The translations under genes were made by a program, and so were the position numbers. A stretch of 42,729 bases of DNA from Acidobacteriota bacterium (GTDB lineage: Bacteria > Acidobacteriota > Vicinamibacteria > Vicinamibacterales > Vicinamibacteraceae). Positions within the stretch are counted from its first letter, which is position 1. Each line of letters begins with the position of its first letter. The stretch lies in the NCBI GenBank assembly GCA_020845575.1, contig JADLFL010000043.1, positions 1 through 42,729 of the forward strand, read 5' to 3'. The notes beneath the pieces were generated by a model. The model had not been told where the DNA came from. It ran no database searches and saw only the letters and a list, made by a program, of their open reading frames with translations. Of the stretch, positions 10,127-18,186 are shown piece by piece.

Positions 10127-12523
10127 CTATGCCGATCTCAGCGCCTGCGCGGGATCGGTGCTGGCGGCGTGGCGTGATGGCCACCACGTGGCGACGAGCG
10201 CAACGAGCGCGAACGCGACGCAACTTCCGGCGAGCGCCAGGGGATCGGCGCTCGTCACGCCGACGAGTTGTGTCGCGAGCAGCCGACCCGTCATGAGCGC
10301 GCCTCCGATGCCGAGCGTCAGTCCGACCACGAGCACCACGCTGGCTGGCCCCAGGAACAGACGCGTGATGCGTCCCGGTCCAGCGCCGATCGCCACGCGG
10401 ATGGCGATCTCCCGCTCGCGCTGACGCACCGCGTATGCCACGAGGCCATACAACCCCACGAGGGCCAGTACAGAGGCGGCGAGCGCCAGCGTCGAGAGCA
10501 GCGCACTCATGAACCGCGGACGCGCCATGTCCGCAGCCATCAGGTCCTGAAGCGGCCGGATCCTGTCGATGGCGATCTCCGGATCGACGTCGCGAACCGC
10601 ACGCCGAAGTGACTCGTCGGGATCCACCGACGCGCCGCCCGGCGTGACAGCCATGCGCACGATGGCAGACGCGAAGCGGCCGGGCTGCTGCATCAGCGGC
10701 ACGTAGACGTCGGCCTGCTCCTCGTCGGTGCCGCCCTGCCTCACGTCGGCCGCCACACCAATCGTGGTGCGCACCACCCGCCGCGGTTCATCCTCGTCAT
10801 CCTCTTCAAGAGTCACGACACGCTTACCTATTGCCACATCGTCTCGCCACAGCCGTCGCGCGAGCGTCGCACTGACCACGACCACCGCCTCTCGCCCCTC
10901 GACATCGTCTCGCTCGATGGGCCGGCCGGTCACGATCGGAATTCCCAGCGTCGAGAAGTAGCCGTCCGACACGACGTGAACCGACGTGCGTGCGACACCG
11001 ACATCCGTGGTGTCCGTGCCCACGTCGATGAGGCGCGGCTGTTGCGTGAGGGACGCCGACGTCAGCCCCACCGACGCGACGCCTGGCATCGCACGCAGCG
11101 ACGTCAGGAGCCTGTCGAACACGTGCGCGCGATCCGAGGGGTTCGGATAACGCGACTGCCGCAGCGCGAGACCAGTGGTCGTGACGCCGCCACTGGCAAT
11201 GCCCCAGTCCATGGCGGTGAGCACGGAGACGGTCCTGAGCATCAGCGTCGCGCCCGTCAGGAGCGACAGCGAGATCGCCACCTGCGCGACGATGAGCGCC
11301 GTACGCGTGCGCTGACTCGCCCCGCCTGCTGTCGACGTCCGACCGGCCTGCGCGAGCACGACCGAGGGCTTCAGCAGACGCATGCCCATCACGGGCACCA
11401 ACGCACAGATCAGTGTCGTCGCCAGGCCGACGATGCCGATGATCGCGGCTGTCCTGCCCGAGATGGCCAGGAGTCCACCAGGCGCCGACCGCCCGCGGTG
11501 TTCCTGCATCGTCGGTCCCAGCCACGAGATCGCCATCGCCGCCACGACGATGGCGAGCACGCTGGCGCTCGTCACGAGCAGCGCGGCCTCGGCAACCGAC
11601 GACCTGATGAGCGCCAGCCGACCTGCTCCGAGTGCCACGCGTACGGCGAGGTCGCGTTCGCGCGCCGCCGCACGCACGAGGAGCAGGCCCGCGACGTTCG
11701 CGCACGCCACCAGCAGCACGAGCGCCGCGGCCGTCATCGCGGCTCGAAGCATGGGTCGTACGGTCGCCGTATAGCGGCCGTGCGCCGGCTCCAATCGCAC
11801 CGGCACCGGCGCCGCGCCCGCATCGCTCACGAGCCCCGAGATGCGCGCGGCAACATCCTGTGGCGACGCGTGCGGCCGCAGGCGTACGAAATAGGGATAC
11901 GTGGGTGCGCGCAGTGGAACGAGCACGCTGGTGAACGGGTTGAAGTGCCAGAATCCGGCGGGCAGGACGCCCACGATGGTGAAGGTCTCGGCCTCGTCCG
12001 GCCTGTCGCTCACATAGGCCGTGAACGTCCTGCCGATCGCATCAGCGTCGCCACCAAACTGCGTCGTCCACAGCGCATGGCTGATGATCGCGACGTTCGG
12101 ACCACCTGATGTGAACGCCTCGGCGTCGAATCCACGTCCGAGCACAGGACGGATACCGAATGCCTCCATGAATCCCGGCGTGACCCACGCGCCGGACACC
12201 TGCTCGGTGTGTTCGCGCCCGAGCAGGTAGAACATGTCGAGATCCCACGCAACCGGGTGCTCGACGAGATCGTCGAGCGACGTCCAGTCGCGCCCCTCCA
12301 TCCCGCGCGGCGGGGACTGCCCCGGCTGGCCATACTGCACCGAATACAGCCTGTCTGCCCCGGCATAGGGGAATCCACGCCACAGGTATGCGTCGAGCAG
12401 CGCCAGGGTGAGGGCGCACAGCGCCATGCCGATCCCCAACGTGGCGATGACCGTCGCGGTGAACCCCGGCGCACGCCGCAGCGCGCGGAGTGATGTCCGA
12501 ACCTCGCTCAGGATGTCTGCCAT
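10127..12523 (-). CDS. MacB/FtsX-family ABC transporter permease, orphan acidobacterial (ADOP) type
   Basis: The 798-residue membrane protein has the ADOP plan. A short cytoplasmic N-terminus with ALRRAPGFTATVIATLGIGM precedes TM1, followed by a large periplasmic MacB_PCD domain (about 50-240), three TM helices, and a duplicated second periplasmic domain and FtsX domain ending near the C-terminus. There is no ATPase domain and no ATPase gene next door, as is usual for these orphan permeases. Family relatives use ATP hydrolysis in the cytoplasm to drive periplasmic events such as efflux; the substrate is unknown. The ATG at 12523 is chosen because GAGGAGA lies just upstream. It is convergent with the S9 peptidase gene. 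Confidence 0.88.
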   Translation of the reverse strand: MADILSEVRTSLRALRRAPGFTATVIATLGIGMALCALTLALLDAYLWRGFPYAGADRLYSVQYGQPGQSPPRGMEGRDWTSLDDLVEHPVAWDLDMFYLLGREHTEQVSGAWVTPGFMEAFGIRPVLGRGFDAEAFTSGGPNVAIISHALWTTQFGGDADAIGRTFTAYVSDRPDEAETFTIVGVLPAGFWHFNPFTSVLVPLRAPTYPYFVRLRPHASPQDVAARISGLVSDAGAAPVPVRLEPAHGRYTATVRPMLRAAMTAAALVLLVACANVAGLLLVRAAARERDLAVRVALGAGRLALIRSSVAEAALLVTSASVLAIVVAAMAISWLGPTMQEHRGRSAPGGLLAISGRTAAIIGIVGLATTLICALVPVMGMRLLKPSVVLAQAGRTSTAGGASQRTRTALIVAQVAISLSLLTGATLMLRTVSVLTAMDWGIASGGVTTTGLALRQSRYPNPSDRAHVFDRLLTSLRAMPGVASVGLTSASLTQQPRLIDVGTDTTDVGVARTSVHVVSDGYFSTLGIPIVTGRPIERDDVEGREAVVVVSATLARRLWRDDVAIGKRVVTLEEDDEDEPRRVVRTTIGVAADVRQGGTDEEQADVYVPLMQQPGRFASAIVRMAVTPGGASVDPDESLRRAVRDVDPEIAIDRIRPLQDLMAADMARPRFMSALLSTLALAASVLALVGLYGLVAYAVRQREREIAIRVAIGAGPGRITRLFLGPASVVLVVGLTLGIGGALMTGRLLATQLVGVTSADPLALAGSCVAFALVALVATWWPSRHAASTDPAQALRSA

Positions 12524-12580
12524 GCGTCTCCTCGAACGAGGACGCAGCACGGGAGGGTGGCGTTAACGCGGACTCTCTCC

Positions 12581-12622
12581 GGCAACCGCCAACCGGCAAC
12601 CGGCAACCGGCAACCGGCAACC
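12581..12622. repeat. CCGGCAA heptanucleotide array
   Basis: About six GGCAACC units with one variant, between the end of pabBC and the start of the permease gene on the minus strand. Nothing else is seen between 12524 and 12650. Confidence 0.8.
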
Positions 12623-12650
12623 TGACAGATGCCACCACCGTCGAGCGTAG

Positions 12651-12677
12651 GGCCGGGCTCGGAGCGCCGGCGCTACC
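12651..12677 (-). repeat. GTAG-headed hairpin element (REP-like) overlapping the pabBC stop codon
   Basis: On the minus strand GTAG (12676-12673) is followed by a GC-rich palindrome. The TAG of the head (12675-12673) is the stop codon of pabBC. One base in each arm differs from the consensus (CGCCGGCGCTC). Confidence 0.7.
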
Positions 12678-14562
12678 ACCCAGCGAGAGGTTCCGCCTCG
12701 ATCCACTCGCGGAGGCTGTTGACGAGCCAGAGGCGGGTGGCACGCTGCATGTCGTCGACGTGGACGATACGTTCGGTCACCTCGCCGCTGGCGAGCAGGG
12801 TGGCGCGGAAGATGCCCGGCAACAGACCGCACGACACGGGCGGCGTCACCCGCGCGCCATCGATCTCGACGATGAGGTTCGCGATGGTGGACTCGGTGAG
12901 CTCGCCACGCGCGTTCCAGAGGAGGACATCGTCGGCGTCTGGTGCCGCGGCTCGAGCGCGCTCGTAGACCTCCCGGCACGTCGTCTTGTTGAACAGGAGC
13001 GGACTACGCGTGTCGATGGGCGAACCAGCAAGCGCCACGCGCCACATGCGGGCGTCCGGCGTGAACGGCGACACCGTCGTGCGAATACGCCCCTCTCGCG
13101 ATGCCACGAGCCTGACGCGCCACGTGCCATCCCGGTGTTCGCGCGCAACAGCATCCAGCGCAACATCGAGCGCCGCACGTTCGACCGGCCAACCGAACAA
13201 CGCGGCTGAATCGAGCAGCCGACGCACGTGACCCTCGCGACGCACGATCGCGCCCGCGTCCGATCGCATCGTCTCCAGGAGTTCGGCCTCGGCAGGAACG
13301 GCAGCCGGACGGACGACGCGCGCCTTGGCGAGACACTCGGCCCATTCGTCGGCCGCGTCCGAGTCCGACGTGATCCCCGCGCCGACGCTGAACGTCGCGC
13401 GCTGCGTCAGACGATCGAGCACCGCCGTGCGAATCGGCACGCTCGCCATCAGATCCCCGCCTGGCTTCAGCAGGCAGATCGCGCCCGTATAGATGCCGCG
13501 TGGCGCGATTTCGAGGTCCGCGATGATCTGCATGGTGCGCACCTTGGGCGCACCGGTCACCGACCCGCACGGGAACACCGCGGAGAGGAGCGCCCACAGA
13601 TCGGTGCCGCCGCTCACACGCGCGTCGACGCGCGACGTCATCTGCCATACCGTCGGGTAGCGCTCGATCGCGCAGAGATCCGATACGCGCACCGAGCCCG
13701 GCTGCGCGAGCCGTCCGAGGTCGTTGCGCAGCAGATCGACGATCATCACGTTCTCGGCGCGCGCCTTGTCGCTCGCCTGCAGCGCGTCGGCCAGCGCCAC
13801 GTCTTCGGCGAGCCAGCGCCCGCGTCGTGTGGTGCCCTTCATCGGCCGCGTGCGCACGTCACCACCAGTGCGTTCGATGAAGAGCTCCGGCGACAGGCTG
13901 ATCACCACCGCGGCGCCCATGTCGATGCACGCCGCGAAGGGCACGCGCGCCTCGCGCGCGCACGCCGCGAACCACGGCCACGGATCGTGCGGGAATGAGG
14001 CGTCCAGCGGGAACGTGTAGTTGACCTGATACGTGTCGCCGGCGGTGATGTGCGCGAGGATGCGCGCGATGTCGGCGTCGAATCGTGTCTCGTCGAGCCG
14101 CGGCATCCAGTCGACGGCGCCTACCGGGGACCGGGCACCGGGCATCGGGCACCGGGCACCGGGAATCGGGACGGAGATACCGGGCACCGGCGACCTGGCG
14201 TCGGGTGCCGGCAGCGGACACCAGGCGCTCACATCAGCGGCGTCGAGGGGCGCGTCGTAGGCGGCCGCCCAGGCCAGCGGCACGCTCGCGCGGCGTGTTC
14301 CCGCTGGATCCGGCGTGCGCACGACGAGTGCGGGATCGAACGCGGGCGCCGACTCATACGCGAGCAGCAGCACGCCCCACTGCCCGGCCCGCGTCCGGCC
14401 GTCGATCCAGTCGACGAGGCGGCGCACCTCGTCGAGGTTCCGGGCCTCCTCGATGGCCAGCGGCCTGTCGAACGCCGCGCGCCATCCGTCCTCCGCCAGT
14501 CCGGCACCAAAGCAGGCGCGCCCAGCCTTCCGCACGGCGCCCACGATACATCGAGCGGCCAC
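12673..14562 (-). CDS. pabBC: Aminodeoxychorismate synthase component I fused to aminodeoxychorismate lyase
   Basis: The 629-residue fusion makes p-aminobenzoate for folate. The PabB part (about 1-415) turns chorismate plus ammonia into aminodeoxychorismate; its chorismate-binding motifs are RPMKGTTRRG, ENVMIVDLLRNDLGR, SVTGAPK and FSVGAGI. The PabC part (about 423-629) is a fold-type IV PLP lyase that releases pyruvate, with the lysine in LLFNKTT and the GELTESTIANL and VSCGLLPG motifs. No pabA glutaminase gene is adjacent. Residues about 119-148 are an in-frame run of a heptanucleotide repeat (see the repeat at 14123) placed between the N-terminal segment and the chorismate-binding core. 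The GTG at 14562 is chosen by homology; upstream starts would add an unconserved tail. The stop codon comes from a REP-like element. Confidence 0.9.
   Translation of the reverse strand: MAARCIVGAVRKAGRACFGAGLAEDGWRAAFDRPLAIEEARNLDEVRRLVDWIDGRTRAGQWGVLLLAYESAPAFDPALVVRTPDPAGTRRASVPLAWAAAYDAPLDAADVSAWCPLPAPDARSPVPGISVPIPGARCPMPGARSPVGAVDWMPRLDETRFDADIARILAHITAGDTYQVNYTFPLDASFPHDPWPWFAACAREARVPFAACIDMGAAVVISLSPELFIERTGGDVRTRPMKGTTRRGRWLAEDVALADALQASDKARAENVMIVDLLRNDLGRLAQPGSVRVSDLCAIERYPTVWQMTSRVDARVSGGTDLWALLSAVFPCGSVTGAPKVRTMQIIADLEIAPRGIYTGAICLLKPGGDLMASVPIRTAVLDRLTQRATFSVGAGITSDSDAADEWAECLAKARVVRPAAVPAEAELLETMRSDAGAIVRREGHVRRLLDSAALFGWPVERAALDVALDAVAREHRDGTWRVRLVASREGRIRTTVSPFTPDARMWRVALAGSPIDTRSPLLFNKTTCREVYERARAAAPDADDVLLWNARGELTESTIANLIVEIDGARVTPPVSCGLLPGIFRATLLASGEVTERIVHVDDMQRATRLWLVNSLREWIEAEPLAGW
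14123..14189 (-). repeat. GGTGCCC heptanucleotide array inside the pabBC coding region
   Basis: On the coding strand about nine or ten units of GGTGCCC with variants (GATTCCC, GATGCCC, GGTCCCC) run without breaking the frame. Because 3 x 7 nt gives 7 codons, the translation has a 7-residue period: ARSPVPG, ISVPIPG, ARCPMPG, ARSPVGA. Confidence 0.85.
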
Positions 14563-14654
14563 CGGTGATTCGTCTCGACGGGCCGGCCAAGCCAGTCTGC
14601 ATAACCTACGAATCACCAGACAGAGCACGAATCGATGGACAGTCGCCCCAACAA

Positions 14655-14679
14655 CATCACTTTGTTGTTTAAAGTGATG
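14655..14679. promoter_or_regulatory. Perfect 9-bp inverted repeat between pabBC and amtB (candidate operator)
   Basis: CATCACTTT (14655-14663) and AAAGTGATG (14671-14679) are perfect complements around a 7-nt AT-rich spacer. The dyad lies in the 197-bp divergent gap, about 80 nt before amtB and about 95 nt before pabBC. It is followed neither by a T-run nor by a gene end, so an operator is likelier than a terminator. The rest of the gap shows nothing recognisable; a sigma-54 site was looked for and not found. Confidence 0.5.
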
Positions 14680-14759
14680 GCCAAACATTGATCGTTCCGC
14701 ACATTCGACGTACGCTCTGTGCTGCTTTGCTTCGCAGCCCTGCTGCATCTGGAGGTTCC

Positions 14760-16106
14760 GTGAACGTTCGTGCCCTGCCCTTCCTCGTCCTCACCGCCGT
14801 CGCGGTGGCAGCCTTGTTTCCGCGGAGTGCTCCGCCCGTCCCCGTGGGGGATCCCTGGGTCGCCGGCGACGTCGCCTGGATGCTCACGGCCACCGGCCTC
14901 GTCCTGCTCATGACGCCAGGCCTGTCCTTCTTCTATGGCGGCATGGTGCGCTTCAAGAACGTCGTGTCCACGATGCTCCAGAGCTTCGTCGCGCTCGGCG
15001 TCATCAGCCTGCTCTGGGTCGTTGTGGGTTTCAGCCTCGCCTTCGGCGACAGCATCGGCGGCGTCATCGGGAATCCGCTCACCTTCTTCATGTTCGATGG
15101 CGTAGGGTCGGCCACCCACCCGGATCTGGCGCCGACGATCCCGCTCCTGCTCTTCGCCCTCTTCCAGTTGAAGTTCGCGATCATCACGCCGGCGCTCATC
15201 ACGGGCGCCTTCGCCGAGCGCGTCCGCTTCTCCAGCTACCTCCTGTTCATGGTGCTGTTCAGCATCTTCATCTACTCGCCGCTCGCGCACATGACGTGGC
15301 ATCCGCAGGGCTGGCTGCGGCAGATGGGCGTGCTCGACTTCGCCGGCGGCACCGTGGTCCACATGTCGGCCGGCCTCGCAGCCATCGCCGGCGCGCTGGT
15401 GCTCGGTCGACGCCAGAGCCACATGGCCAGCGAGACGCACGAGCCCGCCAACATCCCGTACGTGCTGCTCGGCACGGGCATGCTCTGGTTCGGGTGGTTC
15501 GGCTTCAATGCCGGTTCCGCGTTGTCGGCAGGGGACGCCGCCGTGAGTGCGTTCGCCACCACCAACACGGCATCGGCCGCGGCCATGCTCGGGTGGGTGT
15601 TCTTCGACATGGTGCGCGGCCGCAAGCCGTCGGCGATGGGCGCGTGCATCGGCGCGGTGGTGGGCCTGGTGGCCATCACGCCGGCGGCCGGTTTCGTCTC
15701 CGTGCGCCACAGCATCGCCATCGGCCTCATCGCCAGCATCGTCAGCAACGTGGCCGTGCACTGGAAGTCGCGGAGCACGCTGGACGACACGCTCGACGTC
15801 TTCCCCTGCCACGGTGTGGGCGGCATGGTCGGCATGGTGCTCACGGGCGTGTTCGCCAGGGACGTAGGCCTCATCAACGGCACGTGGCACACGTTCGGCG
15901 TCCACCTCTTCGCCCTCGTGGTGGTGTCGGTCTTCGCGTTCGTGGGCTCGTGGCTGCTCTACCGGATCGTCGATACGGCATGGCCGATGCGCGTTTCTCC
16001 CGACGCCGAACTCGATGGGCTCGACGCGAGCCAGCACGACGAGGTGGCCGCCACGTTCGACGCCGCCACGCCATGCCCCACCGGCGTACTCGACCGCGTG
16101 GCCTGA
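14760..16106 (+). CDS. amtB: Ammonium transporter (Amt/MEP/Rh family)
   Basis: The 448-residue inner-membrane channel imports ammonium. After an N-terminal hydrophobic segment it shows the 11-helix Amt core, beginning at WMLTATGLVLLMTPGLSFFYGGMV. The pore twin histidines are visible in LAHMTWHPQGW and in FPCHGVGGMVGM, and the signature DFAGGTVVHMSAG is intact. The start is the GTG at 14760, which has GGAGG at 14751-14755; earlier in-frame codons would add a tail without signal character. No PII gene (glnB/glnK) follows, unlike the usual glnK-amtB pair; instead a clear intrinsic terminator ends the transcript. Confidence 0.93.
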   Translation: MNVRALPFLVLTAVAVAALFPRSAPPVPVGDPWVAGDVAWMLTATGLVLLMTPGLSFFYGGMVRFKNVVSTMLQSFVALGVISLLWVVVGFSLAFGDSIGGVIGNPLTFFMFDGVGSATHPDLAPTIPLLLFALFQLKFAIITPALITGAFAERVRFSSYLLFMVLFSIFIYSPLAHMTWHPQGWLRQMGVLDFAGGTVVHMSAGLAAIAGALVLGRRQSHMASETHEPANIPYVLLGTGMLWFGWFGFNAGSALSAGDAAVSAFATTNTASAAAMLGWVFFDMVRGRKPSAMGACIGAVVGLVAITPAAGFVSVRHSIAIGLIASIVSNVAVHWKSRSTLDDTLDVFPCHGVGGMVGMVLTGVFARDVGLINGTWHTFGVHLFALVVVSVFAFVGSWLLYRIVDTAWPMRVSPDAELDGLDASQHDEVAATFDAATPCPTGVLDRVA

Positions 16107-16174
16107 CCCGTCAGACGTCCCTTTCGCAATTCCCTGCGCTTCCGCTTCCGTCGCCTCGTGCGTCGAAGCCTGAC

Positions 16175-16212
16175 GCCTCCGATCCGCGGGCACCGGATCG
16201 GGGGCCTTTTTT
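16175..16212 (+). terminator. Intrinsic terminator of amtB
   Basis: Stem GCCTCCGATCCG (16175-16186), 7-nt loop, and CGGATCGGGGGC (16194-16205) with a single G-T wobble, followed by six T (16207-16212). It is the best rho-independent terminator in the window. Confidence 0.88.
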
Positions 16213-16279
16213 CAGGGCGGCGGGGATTCGCGGGCCTGAGGGACGAGGACGGAGGAAGTGGCCGACGAGAGGCAGGAAG

Positions 16280-16285
16280 TACAAT
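16280..16285 (+). promoter_or_regulatory. -10 box TACAAT immediately upstream of moaA
   Basis: TACAAT is followed by 7 nt (CGGCGGC) and then the GTG start of moaA at 16293. A start of transcription about 7 nt after the box would fall on the GTG itself, implying a leaderless mRNA. No Shine-Dalgarno and no -35 box are visible. Confidence 0.55.
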
Positions 16286-16292
16286 CGGCGGC

Positions 16293-17309
16293 GTGCTTCT
16301 CGATCGGTGGCGGCGTCCGCTGGGCCACCTGCGCATCTCGGTCACTGACCGCTGCAACCTCCGGTGTGCGTACTGCATGCCGGACGCCGACTATGTCTGG
16401 CTGCCGAAGGCCACGCTGCTCACGTTCGAGGAACTGACGCGCGTCACGCGGGTGTGTCTCGGGCTCGGCGTACGGCGCGTGCGCCTGACGGGGGGCGAGC
16501 CGCTCCTGCGCGCACACGTGAGCGATCTCGTCTCGGCGCTCGCGACGCTGACGCCGCTCGACGACCTCGCGATGACCACCAACGGCGTGCTCCTCGCGCC
16601 ACACGTCGAACACCTCCGCAACGCCGGACTCCACCGCCTCACCGTCAGTCTCGATACGCTGCGCCGCGACAGGTTCGAAGCGCTCACGCGACGCGACCAT
16701 CTCTCCGCCGTGCTCGATGGCATCGCAGCCGCGTCCGCGACGTTCGGCTCGATCAAGATCGACACCGTCCTCATGCGCGGCGTGAACGACGACGAATTGG
16801 AAGCGCTGCTCGCCTACGCGGCGTCGATCCGTGCCGAGATGCGCCTCATCGAGTACATGGACGTCCCAGGCGCCACGCACTGGTCGCTCGCAGCCGTCAT
16901 CTCGCACGCCGAGATCCTCACGCGCGTACGCGACGCCTTCGGCGAGTTCGAGACGCTGCCGCCAGACGGTCCGGCTCCCGCGTCACGCTACAGACTGCGA
17001 TCGGGCCAGACGTTCGGCATCATCGCATCGACGACGCGGCCGTTCTGTGACACCTGCGACCGCCTGCGCCTGACGGCCGACGGCCACCTCTTCTCCTGCC
17101 TCTATGCGACGCAGGGACTCGACATCAGAACGCCGTTGCGCGACGGTGCCTCGGACGCTGAACTCGGCGCGCTCATCGCCAACGCCTGGCAGCAACGCAC
17201 CGACCGCGGGGCCGAAGCCCGCCTGGCCGCCTCCTCGCGCACGGCGTTCATCCGTCCCGCCGGCACCCGCCTCGACCCACACGTCGAGATGCATACCAAA
17301 GGGGGATAG
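16293..17309 (+). CDS. moaA: GTP 3',8-cyclase (molybdenum cofactor biosynthesis protein A)
   Basis: The 338-residue radical SAM enzyme converts GTP to 3',8-cyclo-GTP, the first step of molybdopterin synthesis. The SAM cluster motif is DRCNLRCAYC (C21, C25, C28). The second cluster is held by FCDTC and a third cysteine 13 residues on (C-x2-C-x13-C), which binds GTP. The protein ends in the conserved Gly-Gly tail (MHTKGG). The GTG at 16293 is chosen because the protein then starts at family length and directly behind a TACAAT box; the open frame upstream runs back through the amtB terminator. No other moa or moe genes are nearby. Confidence 0.93.
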   Translation: MLLDRWRRPLGHLRISVTDRCNLRCAYCMPDADYVWLPKATLLTFEELTRVTRVCLGLGVRRVRLTGGEPLLRAHVSDLVSALATLTPLDDLAMTTNGVLLAPHVEHLRNAGLHRLTVSLDTLRRDRFEALTRRDHLSAVLDGIAAASATFGSIKIDTVLMRGVNDDELEALLAYAASIRAEMRLIEYMDVPGATHWSLAAVISHAEILTRVRDAFGEFETLPPDGPAPASRYRLRSGQTFGIIASTTRPFCDTCDRLRLTADGHLFSCLYATQGLDIRTPLRDGASDAELGALIANAWQQRTDRGAEARLAASSRTAFIRPAGTRLDPHVEMHTKGG

Positions 17310-17317
17310 GGAGCGAC

Positions 17318-17368
17318 AACGGGCAACCCGGCAACCGGAAAGGCCGGGCTCGGAGAGCCGGCCCTAAG
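17318..17368. repeat. Short CCGGCAA array next to a REP-like hairpin element
   Basis: Three GGCAACC-type units (17318-17338) are followed by a hairpin copy (17342-17368) in minus-strand orientation. Its head has drifted from GTAG to TTAG, and that TAG (17366-17364) is the stop codon of the DUF1080-like gene. The pair sits between the convergent ends of moaA and that gene and may serve both as terminator. Confidence 0.7.
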
Positions 17369-18026
17369 CCGACTGTCTCTCCGTCATCGTGATGTTCCGG
17401 AGGTCGGCGGTGGTGCGCCAGCTCGCGATGCCGAGGGGACGGCAGGCCAGCATCTCGATTCGCACGTCCACGTCGCGGCCGGCCAGCTTCGCGTCGGCAA
17501 CGACCACATCGTCGATGCTCCCCTGCAGACGATCGGGCGTCACGTCCACGGCGATGCGATACCAGCGCTTGTCGTCCAGGTGCATGGCACGACTGGTGTC
17601 GTTCTCCGAGGCATCGAGACCGTCTAGATTCGAGAAGCCCACCACGGTGCCGCCCCAGCCACCCACCACGAACGTGCAGTGGTTGCGGCCGACGGGTACC
17701 GTGACGGCGCAGAAGAAATCGGTGCCGTCCACGCGCATGGCGTCCATCTCGATGCGGAAACTCGGCCCCGGAAGCGCCCCGGTCCACACGATGCCCGTCA
17801 GGTCGTTGCCACGTTCGAGGCGAATCGCACCGTCCACGACCGACACCGCGCCCTCGCCGCCGAAGACCACGGACTTCCAGGCACCGAGAGACGCACCGTC
17901 GAACAACGACACGGATGTGGCAGCCGATGTGGCCGGCGGCTGCAACAGACACGGGCTGACGCCGAGCAGAGCGAGCGCCTGACGACGGGACAGAGACGAT
18001 GGGCGGGTGTGCATGCGATGAAACAC
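17364..18026 (-). CDS. Secreted DUF1080 (3-keto-disaccharide hydrolase-type) domain protein
   Basis: The protein of about 220 residues has a Tat-like N-terminus (SLSRRQALALLGVSPC, then an alanine-rich cut region), so it is probably exported folded. The rest is one concanavalin-like jelly-roll domain that opens with VSLFDGASLGAWKS and includes GGWGGTVVGFSNL, typical of DUF1080 proteins; related enzymes act on sugars or glycosides. Activity cannot be assigned. The start is uncertain: the GTG at 18026 has GAGGG 5 nt upstream, while the ATG at 18014 is also possible. The TAG stop belongs to a REP-like element. The gene is divergent from the aminotransferase cluster. Confidence 0.75.
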   Translation of the reverse strand: MFHRMHTRPSSLSRRQALALLGVSPCLLQPPATSAATSVSLFDGASLGAWKSVVFGGEGAVSVVDGAIRLERGNDLTGIVWTGALPGPSFRIEMDAMRVDGTDFFCAVTVPVGRNHCTFVVGGWGGTVVGFSNLDGLDASENDTSRAMHLDDKRWYRIAVDVTPDRLQGSIDDVVVADAKLAGRDVDVRIEMLACRPLGIASWRTTADLRNITMTERQSA

Positions 18027-18091
18027 CGTGGCCCTCAAGCCTACAGGAATTGGTCAGGCACCACGGCCATCCGGCTCGTCCGACCGCGATG

Positions 18092-18097
18092 TACAAT
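18092..18097 (+). promoter_or_regulatory. -10 box TACAAT upstream of the aminotransferase cluster
   Basis: GTACAATGCG lies about 90 nt before the chosen ATG (18187), leaving a leader of roughly 80 nt. There is no clear -35 box. It is the only -10-like element in the 160-bp divergent gap. Confidence 0.35.
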
Positions 18098-18186
18098 GCG
18101 CCGGTCTCGACCAGGCACCCAGCCGGTCCGGCTCCACTTGACGCCCGTTGGAGCCACGCGCGCCGCTGGCGATTGGGCGCGTTCCG

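Noticed and set aside
14676..14692. Sigma-54 promoter (TGGC ... TTG) before amtB
   Set aside because: The spacing between the GG and the G of the second element is 9 instead of 10 and the GC doublet is missing.
16158..16292. Start of MoaA at 16158
   Set aside because: This would translate through the intrinsic terminator of amtB and add 45 unconserved residues; the GTG at 16293 gives the normal family start.
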